A stretch of DNA of 64,000 bases from positions 1,798,001 to 1,862,000 of the forward strand of contig KV748183.1 of the NCBI GenBank assembly GCA_001692895.1. The letters run 5' to 3'. The position numbers were made by a program, and so were the translations under genes. The stretch is from Cenococcum geophilum 1.58 (Eukaryota > Ascomycota > Dothideomycetes > Gloniales > Gloniaceae). Below are positions 21,701-34,500 of the stretch, one piece after another. How positions within the stretch are numbered: the first letter of the stretch is position 1; each line of letters opens with the position of its first letter. The notes beneath the pieces were generated by a model. The model did no database searches. It had not been told where the DNA came from and saw nothing but the letters and a program-made list of their open reading frames with translations.

Positions 21701-23620
21701 TTTAATGTAAAATAGAAACGGAGTGTTTATAGGAATAATATGGAAAGTAATATATCCTAAGGGGGTTTAGACCCTAATTATGCTAAGAGAGATTATAGTA
21801 CCCTTGCTAAAACAAATTATATATTAGCCTACTATTAAATAGTTAATCTAAATAGAGTTATTAAGCTGCTATAGGGCTTAAACTTAAGGTTCTTCTACTA
21901 TAGATACTCCTACGGCTCTAGTATCTAGTATAATACTATAGAAGATATTCACCGAGTATCTATTATTAAAGGAGAACGTAGAGCTTTTCTTTAGCTTATT
22001 AAAGATATCTAACTTCGTAATAGAATTAAGTATAAATTAATTATTAAGAATAGTAACGGTTTATATACTATCTACCTTACTATACTTAGTAAAGTATTAG
22101 TTAGGAGAGTAGTTCTTAATTTCTATATCTATAAGGAGCTATTTAGTCTTATTAACCTTACCTTTAAAATCTTTTACGCCTTTATATTAAACTAGGAAGC
22201 TTTAGAAGTAGGCTGTAATAACCTTATAAATTTTAACGTTTCTTATACTTTAACGGAACTTATTATATACCTCTTTTTGCTTATTAAGGGAGTATCTAGT
22301 TAACTAGTAATTTGGCTTCTTATAAACGTAGCACTTCTTCTAGCAATTACTTTAAAATAAACCTCTATAATTACCTTATAGTTAACGTTAATTATACCCT
22401 TTACCGTATTCCCTACTACGGCCGCTATATATTCGATTAGTCTAGTTATAATTATATTAGTTAGGAGCGCTTAGTTAGGTAGGGCTTTTAGTATAAAGCT
22501 ATTAAGATTCTTATATTTATATTATAGTACCTATAGCAAAGCGTAGCTCGGCATATACTCCTTTAAACATATCCGTAGGTTTATATAGCGCTAAGTTATA
22601 CTTAGGAACGCTATAGTATGCTAAGATAACCTAGTCCCTTAGGCTGTTCTTATTTTAGTAAGTTTTAGTAAGTCCGCATTAGATTTTCTAGAGTTTATTA
22701 AAGAGTAGTTAAAGGCACTTTAAATAAGTCTTTATTAGGTTAGAAGTAATAACTCTTTAGAATATAGTCTCTCGCTATTTAGATATATAAAGTTAGCAAT
22801 TCTTATTAGTTTTAAAGTAGGCTTTAATAAGCTAAAGTATTATATTAAAGCTATAGTTTTTACCCGTAATATAGTTATAATAGAATGTTACTACCCGTNC
22901 CTTTAATATAATAGAGAAAGCGTAGTAGTACTAGTGGCATTAAATTCTAACCTTGTTATAACAGTTATAAAAAACCTATAGTTTTGCTCCGAGTATATTA
23001 TATAATTCTCCTCTCAACTTCTTCTCTTCGTCTAAATATACCTTTATTAGATTCATAACTTCTTATAATAGAGGGTTACTAGTTAGCTAGAGTAGAGAAG
23101 CTAAAGGTAGTAAAGGTAGAGAACAAATACCTCTAAGTAGGAGAGTACCTTTAGGTAGGAGAGTAGCGTTCTAGGGGTTTCGTTCTAAATTAAAGTTGCC
23201 TTTTAAAGAATATGGGTTAGTTTTAGGTTTCCGTAGTTAACGTATAATCTTAGCTTCTGTCTATACTGGTTCTTCTATATTAGTAATAACGGCCTAAATA
23301 TTACTAGTAATTAGGTTACTATTCTTAGTAACGTATACCCCATTCCTATAAAGGAAGTCTTAAAAATCCTAAATAATATTAATATTGCTAAGTGCCTAGG
23401 TGTTAGCAGTCTATTCTATAAAATCCTCCTTAAAATATTCCTACAGCTATATATTAGCGTAGTATCTACTTTAGTAGAATATAATACGGTGCAGGAGAAA
23501 GCTATTAACTTATTTTATGGTATAAGTTATTATATTAAAGGTAAATTCGTCCTAATTTTTATTAATAAGTTTCGCGTATAAAGCTACCCCTAGTAGTAAG
23601 GAGTCTTCCTAGTTGTTTAA
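18743..23620 (-). pseudogene. Copia-1a gag-pol polyprotein relic
   Basis: The minus-strand reading begins near 23.6 kb with a Gag-like part (KLINKNQDEFTFNIITYT, VYLDEEKKLRGELYNILGAK), continues to an integrase-like part (KAIAIKVKEVPIKAHNSI at about 20.9 kb), then a clear reverse transcriptase: EIDGFIARE, FKKLRLIVQGYNN-like, YWWATYSKHYKEKLL. RNase H follows (SVLALEIYRIVSGVNIAIAI near 19.1 kb) and ends with WINGQDNP-like and VKRESLKIS before TAG at 18,743. Many Gln and Trp codons are stops. The catalytic QTDD motif reads stop-T-N-N at 19,706-19,717 because both GAT codons became AAT. Length fits the roughly 1,600-residue Copia polyprotein. A frame change occurs in the Gag part. Confidence 0.85.
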
Positions 23621-24022
23621 AGTAGGCATAGCTATGTTTTTAGAGGGAGGGAAGTGTTATTAGTATAGGGATTGTTGTTTAGTACGCGCTCATAATATAT
23701 ATTTGTTATTTAGTACGCGTTTATAATATATATTTACAATTATAGGGCTTAAGACTAGTTCTAGCCTTAAATCGCGAAGACTTATAAAGTATGTTGTTCT
23801 GCGTGATAGATGTAAGAATCCGTAATCTTGGAAAGGCTTAGGACTAGTTTTGGCCTTTAGATCCTTAGATTTATAGAAGAGTTTTATTTAAGGTTTAGGA
23901 CCAGTTTTAACCTTAAAAGATAGCTTCCTTTAGTATAAGTAGCACTAGTATAGTGGCTTGTCTTTTCTTAGTGGAATACCTAGCTGCTCTGTAGTATAAT
24001 AGTAAAGTTAACTACTAATTAG

Positions 24023-24242
24023 TGTTGGTTATATAAGGGGATATTACGTAGCTATGGTTTATAGATAATATAATAATTATTCTTCTTGTTTAATTTTTGA
24101 AGAAAGGGGTAAGGAACTTAAGGTTCCTTACTACGCTAGTGCCGCGGCGGCACGTGACGGCAACTTGCCGTACGTAACGGTAACTTGCTATATGTGGTAG
24201 CAATATGCCTTATATAGTGACCACTTGCCTTTATTTCTAACA
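24023..24242 (-). repeat. Copia-1a 5' LTR (220 bp)
   Basis: Starts TGTTGGTTATATAAGG and ends CTAACA; has one more internal subrepeat than the other LTR of the element. Confidence 0.9.
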
Positions 24243-24359
24243 CTAGATAAAATTTAAACTTTTTAAGGTTTAGTTAGTTATAAGGTAGTTAATACTAAGA
24301 TAATATATTATAAAATATTAAACAGTTGTATATTGTCTATATATATATATATTATACTA

Positions 24360-26055
24360 AGACATACTCTTATTATAGGGGATCGCTGCTCTAACTGCAC
24401 TAGCTACGCTATTTCTATTATATTATTATTAGCGTGCTAAATAGGTTAGGCTTTAAATACTTTATAAAACTTATTAATTATTATCCTTTTAGTTATTATA
24501 CGCCTCGCTAATATAACTATATTAATTGGGTTCCACTTATCTATACTATACATTATTAATATAGTGACTACTAGCGCTAGCTGTCTAGATCTAGCAGCTT
24601 AGCTAAATACTTACACCTCTATATCTACTGTTATTACTAGTTTAAGTAAATAGACTCTATATATAGAGACTAAATTTAAACCCTCTCCTTTAACTCTTTA
24701 GTTAATAATAAGAAACTAGACTATGTTATTTTAGTAAGGACCGCCTATTAAAATATAAAACGCTTTATAGATATCCTTCTAGTCTTTTAGGGATATCCTA
24801 GACTCTATCTAGTAAATAGTTAAATATTTAGACTGGCTGAGCCTTTTATAGAAATACTATATTACATTATTAGTAACAGTTTACTATTAGTCTAATAGCT
24901 AACTTATAAGGCGTAATAGCGTATATACCGCTAGTTCGTAACTACTAAATAGTAGTCTCTTATTAGGATTCCTTTTAAGTACTTTATTAACGTATTTTAT
25001 AATTCTATTTAGTTTCCTAAAGTTAGTAATTATGCTCTAATTCTTCTAAAGTGGATTCTTATTTAAAGGTTTATCCTATTTTTCGCTGCGGAACTCGTTA
25101 ACTATCTACCTTAGCTTTATTCTAACCTTTATCTTATCCTTTTACTATATATCCTACTACTTATCTCCTACCTTAGCTAGGCCTAAAAAGATAGTAAAAT
25201 TTTTTAATAAGCGACCGGCTCCCTCTAGAAATTAATCTATATTAAAGATGGGTTCTTCTCCTTTTCTTTCTTTAGCTTTTTAGTATCTAAAAGCTTTATT
25301 TAGCTGTTTAAAAGCTTTTAGGGATGCTTTACGCTAGAGCTTCTTAATATACGGTTTAAATATTAAATTATTTATTATATAGCAGTCTTAGTAAACGACT
25401 AGTGGTAGCTTATTAATTACCCTCCTATTAAACTATTAGTCTTCCCCTATCCTGTGTATAATTAAGACCTTTATAATTAAAGAGGAGTATTCTTTAAAGC
25501 CTATAATAACCTTATTTAAAAAGAAGAGTAATTAGCTACTCCTAGCTTTTTATATTTAATTAACGCTTTAATATTACGATTATTAATTAATTTTATATTT
25601 AGGAAATCCGTCTAATTAGGGGCCCTAAAAATTTCTAAGGTGGGAATTAGACTTATAAAACCTTTGCTAGTTAGCGTACTAAAAGTAAATACTACTAAAG
25701 GTTAAAAGGTATAGTAGGTTATTTTACTATTACTATCCTTATAAGACTGGCCCGGACGTTAGAAGTAAGGAAATACTGCTTAATTATTATATACTTATTT
25801 GGCAATTTTTATTAGATAACCTATCTCTAACCTATCTATATAGAACTTATTAGTAAAAATCCCACTAATAATATAATAAGGACTACCGTCTTTATAGAGA
25901 TTAAAAATGGTTTTATACTATTTCTAAGCGGTTTAGGTTATTGCCTAAGTTTATAAGGTTATAATTATAAGATATAAAGCCGATCTTAGGTCCATTTTCC
26001 ACCAGACTACTTCGCCTTCTCTTTTATATTTTATAGGTTTAAGAATATCCCTATC
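24360..26055 (-). pseudogene. Large unrecognised pseudogene, C-terminal part
   Basis: Continuation on the minus strand of the relic at 32,292-34,500, split by Copia-2. Just after the insertion it reads RDILKPIKYKREGEVVWWKM and DLRSALYLIIITL; further on QSYKDSNSKITYYTF, IIKVLIIHRIGED, LLFSSYELAVYTLLRLIS and MYSIDKWNPINIVILARRI near the end. One frame holds from 26,052 to about 25,545 and another from about 25,530 to 24,400, so there is a frameshift near 25.5 kb. Stops are TAA/TAG only. The product would be a large mostly helical intracellular protein; I do not recognise the family and found no helicase, kinase, RT or recombinase motif. Confidence 0.5.
26051..26055 (+). repeat. Copia-2 target duplication CTATC (left)
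   Basis: Exact match to 32,292-32,296. Confidence 0.92.
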
Positions 26056-26326
26056 TGTATAATTACAGCACCTATCGTACTAACCGCGTGCTTACGCGTT
26101 CGGTACGCCGAGTACGCGTTTACGCGTTTAGTGTATCAACCACCCGCTTACGCGTCTAGTGCACTTCTGAAGCACTAACTAATTAGGGGGGAGGCGCATC
26201 AGTATATAGACTACGTAGTCTGCTTTATATAATTGACAGTCACTATTATCCCAAAGAGCATACAATACTATACGTATTTCGTGCCCTGGGATATAACTTA
26301 CTTATGCTATTAAGTTAGTACAAACA
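26056..26326 (+). repeat. Copia-2 5' LTR (271 bp)
   Basis: Same length as the 3' LTR; differences are mainly C/T and G/A. It carries GTTTACGCGTTTGGTGCACC-like short internal repeats. Confidence 0.95.
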
Positions 26327-26772
26327 CTAATTAGTAAGCGCGCACAGATTAGCAATTACTTAATACCTCCCCCCGAGCGATATATACGACAGCGACCACC
26401 TGTTTAGACTCCTAGTACGACCTACTAGAAGGTCGGAAGTTAGGGATTACGGACTTATCTCCAACTCTATATACTTATTTAAGTCTTAGTATAGTTTACC
26501 GGAAGTATAATAGACGCAAATACAGACCTGTACAGAACCCCCTACCCTTAAACCTTAAACCCCTATCCCTACTATACCCTCTTTTAATACCTCTAACGTC
26601 TTTTTAGACCCCTTATAGAGACCCCTTACCCTTCTGCGAACCGTTACGGACCCGTTAATTACCTTTATAGACTGTTACGGAGACCTTTTACCCTTCTATA
26701 AACCACCACGGACCCGCTAACCGCCTTTACGGACCCTATAAGACCTCTACTACCTGCCACGTACTATATAGT

Positions 26773-29700
26773 ATAGTAGACATTAGCAAGCAAGTCAGCG
26801 AAGGTTAAAAGAAGTGGAGATAAGGCGTTAACGTTACGTCTATAAACGACGTTAACGACTATATTAGCTTTAAAATCCTTAAATATAGATACTTTAAGCT
26901 TATAAATAATAACCTATGGGAGCAATACAAGGAAGACTTTACGGACTTTATAGAAGCTATTTTTAAGGCTTACAACCCTACTACTATCCATAACCTATGA
27001 ACCCTTTTATATTACTAAGGCGTATAGGTTAAAAGGGATAAACAAGTCACTATTATATGGTCTCTATATGATATACTACGTAAGGAGGACTAAACGGAAT
27101 AGACTAAAGAGTAGATCTTAGATTACATTAAAATTAGCAACCTTTTTACCTCCTTTAAACTTAATAGAATCTTTAGCCTTATAGCTAACCTATTTAACTA
27201 AATTCGTTCCATAAACCTAAGTAGTATTAGAATTAATCTTACTAGCTAAAGTATACCTAATACCCAAGTTACGGACCATAATACCCCCGTAACCCAAATT
27301 ACGGACTATAATACCCCTATAAACTAAAATACGGACCAAATTACCCCCATTATTTAAGTCATAGATCCGTAAGCTATATATCCGCAAGCCATAGATCTGT
27401 AAGTTATAGATCCGCAACCTACCTAAGTAAAGACCTATGGCAAGGAGCTAGCTAACCTAGCTAAGCTTTATACCGACGAATCTAAGTATAGCGGTGAAAA
27501 CGATAACTTTAACTTTAAACTTACTATCTTTACGGACCTCTATTAGAAGGCTAATATTCCTAAATAGGAATTTAGCCAAGCTTACTCCACTATGCTGCGC
27601 GGCCTAGCACTTAACTACTACTATACTAACCTCAAGAGCAACCCCCTTGGTGTTCCCTTTAATAAGCTATATAAAGCTATGCGCAATTACTTTAAAGGAC
27701 CGAAATATAAGCGTGATATTCTTACCTAATGGAATACAACCAAGCTATAGACCGTAATTGACAAGAACACTAAAAAATCGACTATAGAGTGCCTGCAAAT
27801 TCTTATTAAAGACCTTCGGCACCTATAGTATGGCCTTAATACCAAGCTTTAAACAGACGACTTCCTATATAATAAACTTATTATAGCCTACTAGGAAGTA
27901 GAGCCCTATAAGTACGCCTACTATAAGCCTATAGATACCTTAGCTGGCCTTATTAATAACCTACGCTCCTCTATTATAATGTATAAAGTCTTAAACCTAC
28001 CAGGCAGCACTTAAGCCTTTATTACGGATATTTAATATCTATAAACAGACTTAGACGTCTACTTTATGGACCGCCGCTACTGCTAGTAGCACCTATACCA
28101 ACTAAGTCCCACCCGTAACCCCTATAGCAATTCCTGTATAAAAATATACCCCTATAGACAAACCAGCCAGAAGTGCTTTGTATGCGGTAAGAAAAGATAT
28201 TAGTCTATAAGGCATACCTAGGAAGAACGTAACAAGTCTAGGAAGAGACTTAATAGCTATATTAACTAGTTTATTTTAGAATACAAAGGAGAGAAAGTAG
28301 AAGAGCCCCCTAATAAGTTAATAGAAGCCCTTATAATTAACTTTAACTTAAACGCTTAGGAATAAGAGACCTTAGAGATATTCCTAACCACTTTTAGACC
28401 TTTTATGGACAGCTAAGCCTTTAATATTACAACCGTATTAGCCGACCGTTCCTTTATACACTTAGTTACGCCTAAAAATTATTTTATAAGCACCCCTATT
28501 ATAGACATTATAGATTATAAGTAGGACCTATTTATATATATTACTACAGAACGCTATACCCCCAAAGAATTCTACGGCGTTATGATCAATATAAGTGCCT
28601 CTAAGAAGTCTACTGTAGGTTATGGACAATACCTTATATATAGGACCACCGTAAATAACAATACGGACATTAATACTACGTAAAATGGGGCCGTAAACGT
28701 CTAATTTGGCATTGGCTTAACCACATTAATTGGATTAGTTGTAGTTAAGACCCTAATTAGCCTAGTTAACTTCCACGTAGTAAAAGCAGACACCCCTTTT
28801 CTACTTTATCTTACGGATATAGATAGGCTATAGGTCTACTATAATAATATTACAGACACTGTAATTAGCCCCGCAACTGCCCTAGGAAGCAAGTATATTA
28901 CCCTACCAATTATATAATAATTTAGACACCCGTTCCTTATATAGGGAGAGACTTTATGGACCTACATTTAGGAATCTTTTAACTATAACCCGTGCTACCT
29001 TACCAGTACGGAGATCCACTGTCTGTACCGCCGTTTCGGCCACCTATTAGCCGAAAAGCTATATAGAGTCCTTGAACGCTCTAGACACGATAACATCAAT
29101 AGGAAGGCAGTTAATTACCTAACTAAATACTGCTTCTTTTACTAGAAATACGGACGTTCCCCAGGCTAATTTAAGTTTACCCTTTATAAGGACCTTAACT
29201 TTAACCACTTAGTATACGTAGACATTATGTACATTAACGGCAGCCTAGTATTATATATAATTAATAAGGCAACCCACTACTAAGCTGCCTATTAGTTGCA
29301 AAATATATCTATAAAGCACACTTAGGATATTTTACAAACCTACTAGATTGACACGTACGTTGGACCTCTTAAGTATATCACCTACGACACCAGTAGGAAC
29401 TTCATCAGCAAGGAATTCTAGCAGTATGCTATGGCTATAGCTATATTAACAAAAGCTGTTCTAGTTAAGGCGCATTAGTCCGTTAAGCTTATTAAGTAAG
29501 CTTACCTAGCTCTATAAAGAGCTTATTAGATTATTACGGACGAGTGCAAAGACATTTAAAAGGAACTGGCTTTACAGATGGCCGTAAAAGCCGTCAATAA
29601 CACTACTAGCCCTAACGGACTAGTACCCACCCTCTTGGTTTATGGAGCCTACCCAAGAATAAGCAACCTAGGCCCCCCTACCCCGTCTATTATAGAACGA

Positions 29701-31770
29701 GCAGCTATAATACAGAAGGCAATAGCCGAAATAGTTAAATTACGGGCTAAATAAACTATTAATAACGCCCTATACTACCGCAACGGACCTAATACAACCT
29801 TAGTATACAACCTCCCGCTTAACTCTAAAGTCCTTATATGGCGTAAAAGCGGTAGTTGGAATAGACCTTACCGTTTACTAGCCGTAGAAAATAAGACGTG
29901 CTGCGTATAGCTTCCTAGCGGGCTAACTAACTTTAGAAGCACGTCCGTAAAACCCTACTTTCGGCCTAAAAACACCTATGACATTAAGCTAGACGAACTA
30001 GAAGTAACCGCCGAACTAGACGAACTAGAAATAACTACTAAATTAGATAAACTAGAGGCACCCTTACCTACCCTAAAGGTCCCCTAGAAACCTACTAAAC
30101 CTATTAAACCTACCGTAAAGCGTGGCCGAGGACGCCCCCGTAAGAATCCTATAATAGAGAACCACCTAACCTCTATAAGCATATCCGCAAAGCAATCTCC
30201 GCCTATAAATATATTAGTTCTAGTATAGGAAACCCCTTTTACGGATTTACGGCGTAAAGAGATTAACGGACTACTTAAAAAGGGTGTCTTTGCGATTATA
30301 ACGGAGAGAGACGTTCCGTAAGGCGTTTGTATATTTAACTTACGCTTTATTAATAAGATTAAGCACCCTAGTACTAACAAAGCCTTTAAGAAATTAAGGC
30401 TTATTATATAAGCTTATAATAACTAGGGAAAGGACCTAATCCTTATATAATCGCCTACAATTTAATAGGTCAGTTAACGGATTATACTTATACTTACGCC
30501 TAAACTACAGCAAACTAAATCCGTAGCCCTTTACTTACGGGACATCTTATAAGCCTATGTATAGTCTAATACTTACCTAAGTAGGGATATCTTTATACAA
30601 CTACCCTATGAGCTTAACCTATAACTAGAAATAATTTTATAGGTTATAAAACCTCTTTACGGAGTACCAGAAGCCGGAAACCATTAATTTAAGATATACC
30701 ACCAGCACTACGTCAGTAAACTTAAAATAAAACAGTTAACCTATAACCCCTACCTCCTATACAGCCTATCAAACAGCCTTAGTATTGTTAAACTCTAAAT
30801 AAATAATACCCTCTTCTTAGTAGACCGGATATTTATGGACGCTAAAGAGACTAAACTATAAGAAGCTAAGTTCCTAGCAAAGCTATAAGAGTAGTTAACT
30901 AAGTAGACTCTAATTAAGTTTAACGGAGGCTTAATTATATAAAAGGGCAACTTAATCCAGCTAACCTAGGAACGCTAAGCTTAAAACCTAAAGCTTATTA
31001 TAGTAAAGCCTATAGACCTCACCAGTTCCCGTAAAGAGACCTATAAGACCATAAATATAAAGGACTAATACGCTGCATAGCGTATAAGAGGCGCCTATAT
31101 TGCTATAGTCTGCCAACCCAAATCTGCCTATAACTTGTCCTTTATAGCCTAGGCAGTAGATCCGTAAGAAGAAAATATTAAGCAGCTTAATAAGCGCATT
31201 TAGTGGCAAATTAATAATACAGCAAGGGGACTTACTTTTGTACCACTAGACCTAAGTTCCCTTAGCTTACTAGCATTTACGGACGCCTTTTTTACTAATA
31301 ACAAAGACCTATTATCACAAATCGGCTTTATAATTATACTTACGGACCGCAATTAGGACGCAAATATACTGCACTAGTCTTTAATTAAGTGTAAACAAGT
31401 AACCTATAGTGTACTAGCTTCTAAACTATATGCACTAGCTTATAGATTTAATATAGCAGCCGCAATCAAATTAACGGTCCAGAAGATTCTACAACTGGAG
31501 TAGTTACCCCTAGTCTTATACACCGATTCAAAGTCCCTTTATAACTGCCTAGTTAAACTAGGTACGATATAAGAGAAGAGGCTTATAGTCAACCTAATGT
31601 GCTTACGTCAGGCCTATAAACAACGTAAGATTACGGAGGTCAAATGGATTAGCAGCGGAGACAACCTAGCAGACGCCATAACTAAGGCAAAGCTATGTTA
31701 AGCTCTTAAAACCCTAATTAACATAAATAAGCTTAACCTAAAGGTTATAGAATGGGTAGAGCGAGACTAA
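26773..31770 (+). pseudogene. Copia-2 gag-pol polyprotein relic
   Basis: One frame runs without any frameshift from ATA at 26,773 (a mutated ATG) to TAA at 31,768. Gag ends in a zinc knuckle at 28,174-28,215 (KCFVCGKKRY, next His in RHT; third Cys now Tyr). The GAG-pre-integrase motif CLYRRFGHL is at 29,018, the integrase core VYVDIMYI near 29,215, and a basic AT-hook-like KRGRGRPRKNP at 30,118. Reverse transcriptase spans about 30,200-31,200 (EINGLLKKGVF, KAFKKLRLII) and RNase H about 31,260-31,700 (LSSQIGF-like, VLYTDSKSLYNCLVKLG, NLADAITKAK). Dozens of TAA/TAG codons replace Gln/Trp. The catalytic pair at 30,799-30,804 is AAT AAT, that is Asn-Asn in place of Asp-Asp. Confidence 0.92.
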
Positions 31771-32020
31771 CGGAGCATTTATGGTTCAGCTACAGCCCGT
31801 CGGAAGGCCGTACGGTGCATTTACGGCCCGTTAAAAGGCCGTACAGTTCATTTTACGGACCGTAAGCAGGACTTACAGCCAGCTTAGAGCACCATTTAGA
31901 AGGCAACCTAGAAGGCACCTTAGGAGGGATTTCCTATATATTTTCTTATATGTTTTATAGTTCTATTAAGACAATTACAGAGGCTATATATAAGTGGTTT
32001 CATTTTCCAAGTACCGCTAG

Positions 32021-32291
32021 TGTATAATTATAGCACCTGTCGTACCAACCGCGTGCTTACGCGTTCGGTACGCCGAGTACGCGTTTACGCGTTTGGTGCA
32101 CCAACCACCTGCTTACGCATCTGGTGCACTTCTGAAGCACTAACTAATCAGGGGGGAGGCGCATCAGTATATAGACTATGTAGTCTGCTTCATACAATCG
32201 ATAGTTACCACCATCCCAAAGAGTATACAATACTATACGTATTTCGTGCCCCGGGATACGACTCACTTGTGCTATTAAGTTAGTACAAACA
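32021..32291 (+). repeat. Copia-2 3' LTR (271 bp)
   Basis: Direct repeat of 26,056-26,326. An 87-codon plus-strand open stretch inside it is a chance frame of the LTR. Confidence 0.95.
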
Positions 32292-34500
32292 CTATCTTTA
32301 TCCATAAAATTATACTTTTTTATACTAGACTTAATAAAAGCCGTATAGCGCACGCGGACTTATAGTTTACCTTTAAAAATAAAATTATTTAGTTCTAAGG
32401 TCTTAAACTATAATTTAACGTCTTTAACCGCTTAGGGTAGTAGATTCTGTCTAGTAATATATATAGTTAGTCCTACTAGCCAGTTAAAAAAATTTCTAGC
32501 GATACTTCCCTTAATATAATAGCACTATAGCATACTATCCATTTAACTCGGGTATTAGGCGTTAGGCGGCTGCGGGTATTTATTTATACTAGGGGTAAGG
32601 TAGAGACTTTTATTTCTACCTTTTTAATTTTTCTAATTAAGCCAGTTAAGGTTAATCTTAGTTATTAACACGCTGGTATACTAGATTAAAAGCATTTAAA
32701 GTATCTTACCTAAACCNATTATATCNNNNAGAAAGGTCCNACCTAGGGTTATATAATTAAGAAGAGTATAGGTAACACTAAGCAGCTAATATATCTATAT
32801 AGCTTTACCCTTTTTTATACTATATAAGTAGAAGGTTACGTTTTAAAGAGTATTATAAATAGTTAACGGAAATGAGAGGAACTATAGCGCCTTTACTTAT
32901 AATATTAGGTTAATATATGCTTCTTATACGTCCTTTAGGTAATTAACTTTCTAATTAACCTCCTTAATTTTATCCTTATGCTTATCTTCTAGTTCCTTAT
33001 TAGTCGAAATAGGGTTAATTAAGGCGTTAAAGTGGCGGCGCTCCTATATGCGGTTAAGATTAATTTCCCTAATATAAATTAGGTTAGGGTTATTATTTAT
33101 ATCCTTAAATAATATATTAATAAATATTTCGTGATTAAACTTTGGCCATTTATTACACTATCCTTTTATTTTATCCCATGGAATTATCTTAAATATTTAT
33201 ACTTTATCTAGATTTACGCCTTTTAAGAGCTCTAATTTATCTAATAGGGGCTAGTCTTTACTACTACGGGTCTAGCTATAAGTAGTTTTAATTATAGCTA
33301 GCTATATGGCTAATAATATATTAGTAGGTATAGGTGGCGTAGACTTTAGGGTTAATATAGGCTTTAGATTTAACTGCTTAGGTATAAGTAGTGTAGACTC
33401 TAGGGTTAACTACTTATAACTACTTTAACCTAGGGCAGGTGTGTTTATTCTTCTCCTAGTTAGTACTAGTCGTATAATATTAGGGTTAGACTTAGACTTA
33501 GAATTACCCTTATTAAATCTTATACCTATAAACGTATGTTAGATAACTCTATATAATATTATATAATTTTATATAAATTATAGAGTCTCTTACGCTTTAT
33601 AATCTGATTAGGATCTTTAACTCTAATTATAATTATATTAAGTCCGGCCTTCTTTATAGAAAGTACCGTAAATACTAGGTTTATATAGTTAAGAATTAGT
33701 ATACTAGTAGTTAGATCTACTATAGTCTAGCTATCCCTATATTTATCCACTAAGAAGTTTTTACTTATCGCGGCCTATAGCTTATTATATCTATAGTAAT
33801 ATATATTAATTTTCTCTAAAGAATTAGATAATAGATACTTATACTTAGTTTTTAATGCGAATCCGTATAGAATAGGGGCCCTAGTAAATGGCGTTTTATT
33901 TAGGTAACTATATATAGCAAAGCTTATTTTATAGAATAGTATAGGTATAGTATTTAGCTATTATAGGGCTTTAATAGACAGATTACTAAGCACCTAGGTA
34001 GCCTTAGAGGTTACCCTTAATCTAAATAAGTCAATAGACTACTCTCTAGAAGATAAGGCGCTATACTTTTAAATAATATTAGCTATTATAACCTCCACGC
34101 CTTTATATCTATTGGTTATTATATATTACTATATAGATTTTTTAGCGGCGATAGTAAAAGCTTTAAACTCTAATAGTAGATCAGATCTCTTAAACACGTG
34201 CCTATACTTAATATTAAGAAGGTTAAAGACTATACGCTTAACTCCATTTTATATAGGCCTAGACGTTAGCAACCTACTACTAAACGCTTTATTAATTTCG
34301 CTAGTATAGTATTAAAGGATTTCGCTATATATTTTTTCGTTAATTATAAGTCCTTACTACAGCTTTAGACCACTTATTTGCGATAAGTTCTTATTAATTA
34401 TAGTAGTTAAGTACTAACTAGATTCTAGATATAGCGCCGCTATTATAGTTAGGGACCCTATATATTTATAAGTGGGTAAAAGCTTAATATAGAATAGTAC
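32292..34500 (-). pseudogene. Large unrecognised pseudogene, N-terminal part
   Basis: Minus-strand frame coherent from about 34,480 to 33,550 (GSLTIIAALYLESS, GVKRIVFNLLNIKYRHVF, NFLVDKYRDS, NIIIIRVKDPNQIIKRKRL) and, after a frameshift in a short repeated block at about 33,290-33,460, from 33,260 to the Copia-2 insertion (KLELLKGVNLDKV, NPNLIYIREINLNRI, RYTAFIKSSIKKYNFMDKD). The last codons before the target duplication continue in frame at 26,052. Together with 24,360-26,055 the gene would encode roughly 1,200-1,300 residues. No known family is recognised; this could be cargo of a large transposon or a repeated host gene. Confidence 0.5.

Larger units (their letters stand above)
18182..24242 (-). 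mobile_element. Copia-1a: full-length LTR retrotransposon, minus strand
   Basis: Bounded by direct LTRs (18,182-18,381 and 24,023-24,242) beginning TG and ending CA or its mutated form TA, with an exact 5-bp target duplication CTAGA. Domain order on the minus strand is Gag, integrase, reverse transcriptase, RNase H, which is the Copia (Pseudoviridae) order. A purine-rich tract (AAAAGAAGAG on the minus strand) sits just inside the LTR at 18,390, as expected for the polypurine primer next to the 3' LTR. It is inserted into older decayed sequence and is the sister of Copia-1b at 35,046. Confidence 0.92.
26056..32291 (+). mobile_element. Copia-2: full-length LTR retrotransposon, plus strand
   Basis: Two 271-bp LTRs (26,056-26,326 and 32,021-32,291) start TGTATAATTA and end ACAAACA, and the 5-bp target duplication CTATC is exact. 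Between them lies one polyprotein frame of 1,665 codons in the order Gag, zinc knuckle, GAG-pre-integrase, integrase, reverse transcriptase, RNase H, which makes it Copia type. It retains more CA and TG than Copia-1a and 1b, so it is less decayed. It is inserted inside the minus-strand pseudogene 24,360-34,500. Confidence 0.95.

Noticed and set aside
18182-24242. Plus-strand coding in Copia-1a
   Set aside because: Parts of the plus strand stay open when TAA/TAG are ignored, but RT, RNase H and integrase motifs and the polypurine tract all lie on the minus strand.
32020-32353. Overlapping frames of 87 and 69 codons across the Copia-2 3' LTR
   Set aside because: The plus frame is LTR sequence; the minus frame joins LTR to the end of the split pseudogene by chance.
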